A stretch of 6,879 nt of DNA from Akkermansiaceae bacterium (GTDB lineage Bacteria > Verrucomicrobiota > Verrucomicrobiia > Verrucomicrobiales > Akkermansiaceae). Made by a program: the position numbers and the translations under genes. The stretch lies in contig JALZVD010000141.1 in assembly GCA_023300205.1 (NCBI GenBank), forward strand, positions 1 to 6,879, written 5' to 3'. The notes under the pieces were generated by a model. That model was not told where the DNA came from. It worked only from the letters and a program-made list of their open reading frames with translations, and did not search any database. This document shows, piece by piece, positions 1 through 6,153 of the stretch. Within the stretch, counting starts at the first letter, position 1. Every line of letters begins with the position of its first letter.

Positions 1-2951
1 CTAGTCGCCTTGATAAATCGGGCAGACGGCGAGCTGTGTTGCGCGAGTTCGGAGAAATGGGCTTTGCCGCATTTGATCTTGGCGCTTTCTTTGTCCCGTA
101 AGTCGTCAGTGAAGAGACTGCTTTTTGTTTCTACAACGAAGTAAAGTTGCTCGGTTCCGTCCGTATCGACGAGCACAGCCCAGTCCGGGTTGTAGGTTCC
201 CAGTGGCGTCGGTATTTTGAACCAGGAGGGCAATTTGGCGTAAAGTTTGATGGATTCGTTTCGCTCCAGTTGAACCGCAAAATCATGCTCGGTTCCTGAA
301 TCGTAGATGACTTGTTCGTGGACGCTTTTGTTCACGTCGATCATTGATTTCAGGTAACCTGTCAGCTCTTCCGTTTCGAAAAGTTGCTGAGCGTAGTAGT
401 CATCATCCCCCACCCGCTGGTATTTGATTCCGTCAACCAAGGCGAGACGCTTTGAGCGGTTCACCACTTCGGCAGTAAGATCGATGAACTGTTGGGGGTT
501 TCGTTTAAAATCATCTAGTCGGTCACTTTCCAGGAGAACTCGGCAAAGACCCCGGCGTGTGAGGTGGGTGCGATCTTGAAGCTCCGTGAGAATATCCGGA
601 ATCGCGATATCTCCCTCGTCCAAGGTCACCGGTGCTGAGTTTCCAGTTTCCTCTGCGCTCACACCGCTGCGACCGATCTGGATGCCAGCCTTTCGCCATT
701 GGAGGCGTGTTTTAGCGATTGGTGGCGCCTGTTTGAGGGCTTCGATACAACCTTCCAAAAGCTTCTCGTTATTGAATTGAACCCGATAGGTCGTCTTATG
801 TTTGATCCGGTCCCAAAGCGCCTTGAATTCCTCACTTTCAAGAATGGCTCGCCTCGTTTTCACCTGCTTCCGGTCATCTGCGTTCTTGATCTCAAGTCCT
901 CCTGATAGCTTCTTTAAAATTTCAGAAACTTGCGAGAGCTGATCTGTGAATGGTTCAGGGAGAGTGAGAGTTTTCTCCTTAAGTGCAGTGCGGAGGGAAT
1001 CTTGAACTTTGTTTTTGTGATCGATGAACCCTGCTTCTTTGAGATGCGCCCAGAGTTCTTTCGACTGGTCAAAGCCCATTGGTTTTTGCTCTCCATTTTC
1101 ATCAGCCACGAATATCCCCGCAAATTGATGAGACTCTACGATTCCAAAGCGGATTCCAGTTTGATCTTCTGTCTCCTTCTGGAGCTTTTCCGCAAATTCC
1201 TCGTAGCTCTCGGAGGCAATGACGGTGAGGGTGTTGACCCCGAAGCCCCGGAGCCGCTCCCCCTCTTGGTTGACACAGAGACGGAGTCCTCGGCCAATCG
1301 TTTGGCGTCTTTGCTGCTCCGTGTTCATTTCGCGGAGCGAGCAAATCTGAAAGACATTGGGATTATCCCAACCTTCACGGAGAGCGGAATGAGAGAAGAT
1401 GAATTTCAGCGGTTCGCTTTTATTCAGAAGGCGCTCTTTGTCCTTCATGATGAGGTTGTAGGAACTTGTTTCCACGAGTTCCTTTGAAGCACTTTTCGCC
1501 AGTTGACGCTCGTCGAACGGAGTGACGACTCTTTTATCGATCGAAAAATATCCGTTGTGCACATCCTCGGCCGCAGTCGCCAAATCAACCTCTTCAAAAA
1601 GAGTTTGGTAGTCGGGATGCTTGGCCAAACGCCGATATTCTTCCTCAAAAATCGTAGCGTAATCCCCTTTTATGGCTTGGCCATCTTCGTCGTAACTCCG
1701 GTATTTTTCGACGCTATCGATGAAGAACAGGCTGAGAACTTTAATTCCTTGGGGAGATAGACGGAGTTCTTTATCCAAGTGCTCTTTGATCGTCCGCTTG
1801 ATCATTTGACGTTGGATCGCGAGAGGCTCGATATCACCGTAGGCTTCTCCGACTCTGAGCCAAGTTTCCCCTCCGGGGTATCGGAGTTCCATGAATTGAT
1901 CGTCCTTCGCGGTGCGAATTTCTCCTACTGCGAAGTCCTCGTAGATGGGTCTCCCTGTTGTCATCTCCAGGTTGTCCGAGTCTTGCACTGACACAACTTT
2001 TCGTGAAACACCAGTCGCGGACTGGGTATCGAGTTCAACCTTTGCCGTGATGACTCCACGAGTGCTGTGAACGGAAATTAAACGCACGAAGGCTTTGTTG
2101 TGGGCTCCTTCCACGGTTGCGGCGGCAACCTCGATTTGCTTCACCAATTTTTGTTCATAAGCATCTACCGCATCCAGCCGGTAGACCATGTGATGGTCAT
2201 TCGCATGAGTCGCCGAGTAGCGGAGAGTGCAAAGTGGGTGCATGGCATCAAGGGCCTCTTTTCCCCTACCGTTGATCCCTCCGTCCACGCTTTGAGGTTC
2301 ATCGACAATGATGATGGGAGTAGTCGCTCGGATGAGATCGATGGGAAGGTCTCCGCCCATTTTCTCGCTAGGTTTATAGAGATTGTTGACGTCTCTCTTG
2401 TTGATAGCCCCCACCGTCACAACCATAATTTGAATGTTCGCGCTGGTGGCGAAGTTCCGCACTGGTCCAGGTTTGCTGGAATCGTAGAGGAAGAAATCGA
2501 CCGGTGTTCCAGAGTAGAGCGCGTGAAAATGGTCCTCGGTGATCTGGAGCGTCTTGTAGACTCCTTCTTTGATTGCGACGGATGGCACCACGATCACGAA
2601 TTTACTGAAGCCGTATCGCTTGTTCAGTTCTAGAATAGTTCGGAGATAGACGTAGGTCTTTCCTGTTCCGGTCTCCATTTCTACGGTGAAATCTCCGGAC
2701 GAAAGTGCCTCCGATGGAGCGAGCCCGTGCCGTAGCTGAACCGCATTGAGATTTTCGAGAATCTCATCGTCCAAAAGCTCCAGCTTGTTTCCGACTCCAA
2801 GATCATTTTTAAATCCTTGGAGTTGATCTCCTTTGCGGTCGCGGGTCACGGTGAATTCCGAGCGGCAAATCTCCTGCCCTTGGAAGAGGTCACAAACCGC
2901 TTCAATTGCGGCTAATTGGTAATCTAGGTTTGGTTCGAAATGGAGTTTCAT
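1..2951 (-). CDS. res: Type III restriction enzyme, Res subunit (helicase-endonuclease), 3' end outside window
   Basis: This is the restriction subunit of a Type III system. With Mod it forms the ATP-dependent complex that cleaves DNA carrying unmethylated target sites. Reading from ATG at 2951, the frame is open for 983 codons to position 3 with no internal stop. Visible SF2 motor motifs, by residue: TGTGKT (Walker A, 94-99), VVPSVAIKEG (121-130), DEPQ (Walker B, 217-220), SAT (246-248), ALREGWDNPN (523-532) and RRQTIGRGLRL (548-558). The C-terminal part carries NPDW (921-924) and VVETK (939-943), the PD-(D/E)xK nuclease signature, preceded by a KLPSWFKIPTPLGTY stretch typical of Res. Both activities therefore look intact. 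Family members are usually near 1000 residues, so only a short tail should be missing. The start overlaps the abi stop as ATGA, with GGAAAG 7 bases upstream as a weak ribosome site, implying translational coupling. Confidence 0.96.
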   Translation of the reverse strand, partial: MKLHFEPNLDYQLAAIEAVCDLFQGQEICRSEFTVTRDRKGDQLQGFKNDLGVGNKLELLDDEILENLNAVQLRHGLAPSEALSSGDFTVEMETGTGKTYVYLRTILELNKRYGFSKFVIVVPSVAIKEGVYKTLQITEDHFHALYSGTPVDFFLYDSSKPGPVRNFATSANIQIMVVTVGAINKRDVNNLYKPSEKMGGDLPIDLIRATTPIIIVDEPQSVDGGINGRGKEALDAMHPLCTLRYSATHANDHHMVYRLDAVDAYEQKLVKQIEVAAATVEGAHNKAFVRLISVHSTRGVITAKVELDTQSATGVSRKVVSVQDSDNLEMTTGRPIYEDFAVGEIRTAKDDQFMELRYPGGETWLRVGEAYGDIEPLAIQRQMIKRTIKEHLDKELRLSPQGIKVLSLFFIDSVEKYRSYDEDGQAIKGDYATIFEEEYRRLAKHPDYQTLFEEVDLATAAEDVHNGYFSIDKRVVTPFDERQLAKSASKELVETSSYNLIMKDKERLLNKSEPLKFIFSHSALREGWDNPNVFQICSLREMNTEQQRRQTIGRGLRLCVNQEGERLRGFGVNTLTVIASESYEEFAEKLQKETEDQTGIRFGIVESHQFAGIFVADENGEQKPMGFDQSKELWAHLKEAGFIDHKNKVQDSLRTALKEKTLTLPEPFTDQLSQVSEILKKLSGGLEIKNADDRKQVKTRRAILESEEFKALWDRIKHKTTYRVQFNNEKLLEGCIEALKQAPPIAKTRLQWRKAGIQIGRSGVSAEETGNSAPVTLDEGDIAIPDILTELQDRTHLTRRGLCRVLLESDRLDDFKRNPQQFIDLTAEVVNRSKRLALVDGIKYQRVGDDDYYAQQLFETEELTGYLKSMIDVNKSVHEQVIYDSGTEHDFAVQLERNESIKLYAKLPSWFKIPTPLGTYNPDWAVLVDTDGTEQLYFVVETKSSLFTDDLRDKESAKIKCGKAHFSELAQHSSPSARFIKAT
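2948..2951 (-). promoter_or_regulatory. ATGA stop-start overlap coupling abi to res
   Basis: On the minus strand the four bases read ATGA. TGA ends the Abi reading frame and ATG starts Res. Such overlaps usually allow ribosomes finishing the first gene to restart on the second. Here that would tie Res output to Abi translation. The overlap is seen directly; the coupling is inferred. Confidence 0.8.
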
Positions 2952-3958
2952 ACGGAGTCTTTCCAGAGAGGGTGTTCTCGCCAGGTCTCGGAGAGGCCCA
3001 TGTCGGCAAGAGGGATTTCAGGGTATTCGTCGAAGAGTGAGATCAGATTGGATTTCCACTCAGTTGCGGCATCGGTCGCTTCTTCTTGATCAGGAGTTCG
3101 GGTTTCTTTGATCGGACTGATTCTTTGAAGCCAGAAGTAGCACACGGTCAGCATGAGGCCGACTCGATCTAGGGCGAGTGTAGGATCCTGATGCCAGAGA
3201 GGATTTTTGTTCTTACCTGGGACTGAAGGCTTCACTCCGAAAGTTCGGCTCCAGACCAGGCTGTGGTGAGCACAGGAGTTTCTGAGAGCGAAGATCGCCT
3301 TGCTCCAGGAGAGGAGCTGTTGATCGGGAAAGCCAAAGTCTGCGGCGGCTTTCTTCAAAACGTCTGGCTCAACACTGTTGGCAAACTGGAGGGTCCCGCC
3401 ACAGGTCATCAGCTCACAAGCCATCCAGAGGGGAAGGTGGTCATGGGAATCGCCGTAGGTTCTCCGAAAGTGTCTCACGAAGCTCTCACTGGCTCGATCC
3501 TTCTCATTCCGTAGAGAGGTCAGCCAGGTTTGGTAAGCGGTGAGCTCCAGCCCTTTGAGCTTCACCAGAGATTTGGTATTTCTGATGAGGCGTCGTTTCC
3601 AAGACCGCTTTTTGAACTTAGGGAGATTCTTCTCGTCCAAATGTCCAAATGGACCGTGTTTTTCAACGAAGTGGTAGACGAGACTGGTGCGCACGGCCAC
3701 TTCGATCCTCTCAATGACATCGAGGAGAAGTATGCGGAGACTCCGGTCGAAGGAGTATCGCCGCCAAACCTCATCCAAGGTCGTTCCTGGGAGGTAGTTC
3801 TGATCACTTTGCCGAAATGGATAGAGGTAACCACTCAGTCGATAGTAGTTCACCATGCGCAAGCGCGTGATGAGTTCTTCACGGTCTCCGACCAATCCAC
3901 GACCGATGAGACGGTCGGCCTGCTGTTCCAGAGTGAGAGCTTCCTTTTTGTATTTCAC
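2948..3958 (-). CDS. Abi family protein (Abi_2; AbiD/AbiF-like HEPN ribonuclease)
   Basis: A 336-residue protein of the Abi_2 family, which includes the lactococcal abortive-infection proteins AbiD and AbiF. The family belongs to the HEPN superfamily, and its members are thought to cleave RNA and halt growth during phage infection. The N-terminus shows the family pattern: LEQQADRLIGRGLVGD (10-25), NYYRLSGYLYPFR (37-49), FDRSLR (70-75), VIERIEVAVRTSL (81-93). The conserved PLWMACELMTCGGT follows at 176-189. The HEPN active-site motif R-x4-H is RNSCAHH at 226-232 (R226, H231), apparently intact. A roughly 100-residue tail follows that I cannot assign. No signal peptide or membrane helix is evident, so it is probably cytoplasmic. 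The start is GTG at 3958. An in-frame TGA lies ten codons upstream, the next in-frame Met is residue 35 inside conserved sequence, and a good ribosome site precedes the GTG. It sits between mod and res and overlaps res by 4 bases. Target RNA and trigger are unknown. Confidence 0.92.
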   Translation of the reverse strand: MKYKKEALTLEQQADRLIGRGLVGDREELITRLRMVNYYRLSGYLYPFRQSDQNYLPGTTLDEVWRRYSFDRSLRILLLDVIERIEVAVRTSLVYHFVEKHGPFGHLDEKNLPKFKKRSWKRRLIRNTKSLVKLKGLELTAYQTWLTSLRNEKDRASESFVRHFRRTYGDSHDHLPLWMACELMTCGGTLQFANSVEPDVLKKAAADFGFPDQQLLSWSKAIFALRNSCAHHSLVWSRTFGVKPSVPGKNKNPLWHQDPTLALDRVGLMLTVCYFWLQRISPIKETRTPDQEEATDAATEWKSNLISLFDEYPEIPLADMGLSETWREHPLWKDSV

Positions 3959-3964
3959 GGAAAT

Positions 3965-3975
3965 CCCCCTTCCTC
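3965..3975 (-). promoter_or_regulatory. Ribosome binding site of abi
   Basis: The minus strand reads GAGGAAGGGGG and ends 6 bases before the GTG at 3958. This purine run supports the GTG start. It also contrasts with mod, which lacks such a site. Confidence 0.65.
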
Positions 3976-3995
3976 GAAGGTCATATCACCCAGGC

Positions 3996-4042
3996 AAAAA
4001 AATACCCGCCGAATTACGCATGCAAGCAGAGGCGCGGCAGGT
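3996..4042 (-). terminator. Intrinsic terminator or attenuator upstream of abi
   Basis: On the minus strand ACCTGCCG (4042-4035) pairs with CGGCGGGT (4011-4004): eight pairs with one G-U. After one A comes a run of seven T (4002-3996). The 23-base loop is long, but a nested CGC/GCG pairing (4034-4032 with 4019-4017) can shorten it. The T-run ends 37 bases before the abi start, so there is no room for a complete new promoter plus leader downstream. Any transcript reaching abi and res, whether from mod or from a promoter in the gap, must read through it. I infer partial termination that lowers abi-res relative to mod. Confidence 0.55.
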
Positions 4043-4053
4043 TTGATGCGTAA
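4014..4053 (-). repeat. Inverted repeat interleaved with the terminator stem
   Basis: Perfect 8-base arms TTACGCAT (4053-4046) and ATGCGTAA (4021-4014) are separated by 24 bases. The 5' arm of the terminator stem lies inside this loop and its 3' arm lies outside. The two helices are therefore either alternatives (terminator versus anti-terminator) or form a pseudoknot. The 3-base and 2-base linkers between arms make simultaneous full pairing strained. An 8-base match at this spacing could arise by chance in a region this size. Confidence 0.45.
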
Positions 4054-4155
4054 AAGAAACATATTGTTACACAGATGCAAGATGAAAGTGGATCGACCAG
4101 AGCCATCTCGAGAGGGCTGTGATTTCAGGAATCTGACCAGAAAAGACCGTAGAGC

Positions 4156-6138
4156 CTAGATACTGCGGACGGTTGGGATGTTGTGCTGTTCAAGGATGGC
4201 GGTGAGATTTGACTTCGCAGACTCATTCTCAAAAGCGCTGTCACGGAAAACGGCCGTGCTGTCCCCCGCTGGGCTTTGTTCGCTGTGCCACTCTGTTATG
4301 CCAATCGCGAGGCGTTCGACATCGTCCTCCGGGATTTCTTTGGAAAGGCAGACAATGAGAGAACCTACTCCAATACTGTGAACCTCGTGGTCCCCAATAG
4401 AGCGGACCTCAATTGGGACACAAAGATCGAGACCCAATTTGAGGAGCAGCTCAAAGAGAATGTCCTCTTCAGAGCGGTCCGTTTTCAGGTGTTGGACTGA
4501 CTCCTCAAGGGATTCGGCAAGGTCTTCCTTGTTAGGGTCCCACTCGCGGATATTCGTGGAATCTAGCTTAAAGACACGGAAACCGAGGTCTCCGGAGAAG
4601 AGAGGATTATCTTCCTTAATTTTAGCTCCAGTGAGGCGGAGTCGCTCTTTGGTCAACTCCGCTATGTTCAATGGCAAATTGCGGTCTTCGCAAAATTGAG
4701 CAGCCTTCTTTTGACTCGATATACTTTTGCTAAGCTTTTGGGGAAGCTGAACGAGGATAAATTTTTGTTTCGTGTTCTCCTGGGCGTTATGAAGAAAAAC
4801 GCTGTGGGCCGTAGTCCCTGAACCGGCAAAAAAGTCCATCACGATATCACCATCTGCGGTCGCCATTTCAACGAATTGTTTGATAATGGTTTCATCTTTA
4901 GGGAAATCGAAGACTTCATCTTCCATCAATGTCCTCAATCGCTCGGACGCGGATCTGGCCGCCTGATAAAAAACGCTTTGTGGAGTTGCTGTGTCCGTTT
5001 CGTGTAGAAAAAGACGGAGCATGATGCTTGTTTCCGTAATAAATGAAATCCGATCCTCTTTGACTAACTGGTCGAAACCTTCTTGGTCAAAACTCCACCC
5101 GCGGTTTTCTTTAAGACGAATTGAATTACCTGTTCGTTTATCAATCAGATTGAAACGTCTTCCACCGGGAGCTGTTGGATTTTCTTCTTTATACACACCT
5201 CTTTCGTTGATGAAATGGTATCTACGGTGACTAAAAGAGGGTTTAGCCTTCATTGCTCTAAACCAGCCGGCTAGATCAGATGATGCGGCAGCATAATCAT
5301 CTCCATGAAGCGCTTTCAGGCGTTTCGCTTCTCGAAGCACTGGTTCAACCCCCTCCTTATTAATCCCCCATTTACGAGGAAGTGATTCTCTATTTCGAGC
5401 AAAGGCGATCACATATTCGTGACAAATCCCGATCTGGCGAGCGTCGTTCTTATTTGCTCCTTCCCAGATGATTTCTGATACGAGGTTTTCTCCACCGTAA
5501 ATTTCGTCACAGACAGCTCTTAAATTGGCGACTTCCTTATCATCGCAGCTGACCATGATGATTCCATCTTCCCTGAGGAGATTTCGAGCAAGCTTGAGAC
5601 GGGGATAGATCATATTCAGCCAGTTCGAATGAAAGCGACCTGACGATTCAGTGTTGGAGGAAACTCTCCCAGACTCTCCGTCTTTTTGACCAGTTATTTG
5701 CAAATAATTTGCGACGCCTTCTTTGAAGGTATCTTCATAAACAAAATCGTTCCCAGTATTGTAAGGAGGATCGATGTAAATAAGCCTAACCTTCCCTGCA
5801 TACGATTTTTGAAGCAATTTAAGGACCTCAAGGTTATCCCCCTCGATCATCAGATTTTGAGTGGTATCCCAATCTTCACTTTCATCCGGACATGGACGAA
5901 GAGTCCCGGTGCTAGGAGTGAGCGCGAGCTTTCTTGCCGCCCTTTTACCGTGCCAGTTCAAGCCATAGCGTTCATCGGCATCGGTAACTGTTTGATCTCC
6001 AACCAGGGTCTTCAGCACATCCGTGTTCACGACTCCATCCGATAGAAGCTCTGGGAAAAGTTGGGTGAGCACTTCGATGTTCTCTTTCTGAAGATCAGAA
6101 GAGTGTGCGGTGGGGTCAGAGGCTGTGATCTTTTGCAT
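4156..6138 (-). CDS. mod: Type III restriction-modification DNA methyltransferase, Mod subunit
   Basis: The 660-residue modification and site-recognition subunit. It methylates adenine N6 within an asymmetric target using S-adenosylmethionine, protecting host DNA, and supplies DNA specificity to Res. Motif order is beta class: GDNLEVLKLL (100-109), then catalytic motif IV as IDPPYNTGNDFVYED (122-136), then SAM-binding motif I as DFFAGSGTTAH (435-445). The stretch between them, about residues 225-380, should hold the target recognition domain; it matches nothing I can read a site from. N-terminal QKENIEVLTQLFPEL (17-31) is typical of Mod starts, supporting ATG at 6138. The length is normal for Mod. 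The gene begins 15 bases after the DUF4391-like stop, implying one transcript, but has no SD sequence. G+C falls to about 44% across 4981-5880, while single 60-base stretches near each end (5881-5940, 4261-4320) reach about 60%, suggesting a mosaic gene. No simple repeat for phase variation is visible. Confidence 0.96.
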   Translation of the reverse strand: MQKITASDPTAHSSDLQKENIEVLTQLFPELLSDGVVNTDVLKTLVGDQTVTDADERYGLNWHGKRAARKLALTPSTGTLRPCPDESEDWDTTQNLMIEGDNLEVLKLLQKSYAGKVRLIYIDPPYNTGNDFVYEDTFKEGVANYLQITGQKDGESGRVSSNTESSGRFHSNWLNMIYPRLKLARNLLREDGIIMVSCDDKEVANLRAVCDEIYGGENLVSEIIWEGANKNDARQIGICHEYVIAFARNRESLPRKWGINKEGVEPVLREAKRLKALHGDDYAAASSDLAGWFRAMKAKPSFSHRRYHFINERGVYKEENPTAPGGRRFNLIDKRTGNSIRLKENRGWSFDQEGFDQLVKEDRISFITETSIMLRLFLHETDTATPQSVFYQAARSASERLRTLMEDEVFDFPKDETIIKQFVEMATADGDIVMDFFAGSGTTAHSVFLHNAQENTKQKFILVQLPQKLSKSISSQKKAAQFCEDRNLPLNIAELTKERLRLTGAKIKEDNPLFSGDLGFRVFKLDSTNIREWDPNKEDLAESLEESVQHLKTDRSEEDILFELLLKLGLDLCVPIEVRSIGDHEVHSIGVGSLIVCLSKEIPEDDVERLAIGITEWHSEQSPAGDSTAVFRDSAFENESAKSNLTAILEQHNIPTVRSI

Positions 6139-6153
6139 CAGTAGGAGGTGAGA
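6139..6153 (-). promoter_or_regulatory. mod start region without SD, carrying an anti-SD-like sequence
   Basis: The 15 bases between the DUF4391-like TAA (6156-6154) and the mod ATG hold no AGGAGG-like site on the coding strand. Instead the message reads TCACCTCCT (6151-6143), identical to the 3' tail of bacterial 16S rRNA, so it cannot pair with that tail. Translation of mod probably depends on ribosomes arriving from the upstream gene or on SD-independent initiation. The sequence is seen; the mechanism is inferred. Confidence 0.5.

Larger units (their letters stand above)
3996..4053 (-). ncRNA. Possible small structured RNA upstream of abi (candidate RNA antitoxin)
   Basis: The segment from the first inverted-repeat arm to the T-run would make a compact structured transcript of about 58 bases, ending in its own terminator directly upstream of the Abi toxin-like gene. 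From the literature as I recall it, AbiF-type proteins are associated with a conserved non-coding RNA that acts as an antitoxin, and AbiF is proposed as an ancestor of Cas13. The position and interleaved stems here fit that arrangement. Only a weak promoter candidate (TATGTT, 4063-4058) is visible and the true 5' end is unknown. I cannot compare it with any known RNA family. An attenuator alone would explain the same bases. Confidence 0.25.
3959..4155 (-). other. 197-base non-coding gap between mod and abi
   Basis: No plausible minus-strand gene lies here. In order of transcription it holds a short imperfect hairpin around 4118-4101 (AGCC/GGCT arms around CTCTCGAGAT), an AT-rich stretch near 4070-4050, a terminator-like hairpin with T-run (4042-3996) interleaved with a second inverted repeat (4053-4014), and the abi ribosome site. 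The AT-rich stretch has only weak promoter matches: TATGTT at 4063-4058, with TTCATC at 4086-4081 as a poor -35. The gap is long compared with the 15-base and overlapping junctions elsewhere in the operon, which suggests regulatory content. Confidence 0.7.

Noticed and set aside
930..1487. A 185-codon plus-strand frame antisense to res
   Set aside because: The minus strand here encodes res motifs including the REGWDNPN and QTIGRGLRL regions. The plus-strand product has no recognisable features.
2100..2633. A 177-codon plus-strand frame antisense to the res motor domain
   Set aside because: It is opposite the DEPQ and SAT motifs of res and has no domain of its own.
1..2951. Possible disruption of res by frameshift or early stop
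   Set aside because: Codon-by-codon reading from 2951 to position 3 gives 983 uninterrupted codons with all motor and nuclease motifs in one frame.
3959..4155. CRISPR array or tRNA gene in the gap
   Set aside because: There are no repeated spacer-separated units and no cloverleaf with a TTC-type arm. Only the two interleaved inverted repeats and a minor hairpin are visible.
2948..4155. Recent transposon-borne insertion of the abi gene
   Set aside because: I saw no terminal inverted repeats, target-site duplication or transposase flanking the abi segment, and the ATGA overlap with res argues for a settled arrangement.
3530..4159. A 209-codon plus-strand frame antisense to abi and the mod-abi gap
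   Set aside because: It lies opposite a clear conserved-family gene, shows no recognisable domain, and starts at a GTG without a good ribosome site. It is best explained as a shadow of abi.
4156..6138. Simple-sequence repeat for phase-variable mod expression
   Set aside because: Many Type III mod genes have such tracts. No tetra- or pentanucleotide repeat or long homopolymer was seen in mod or at its start.
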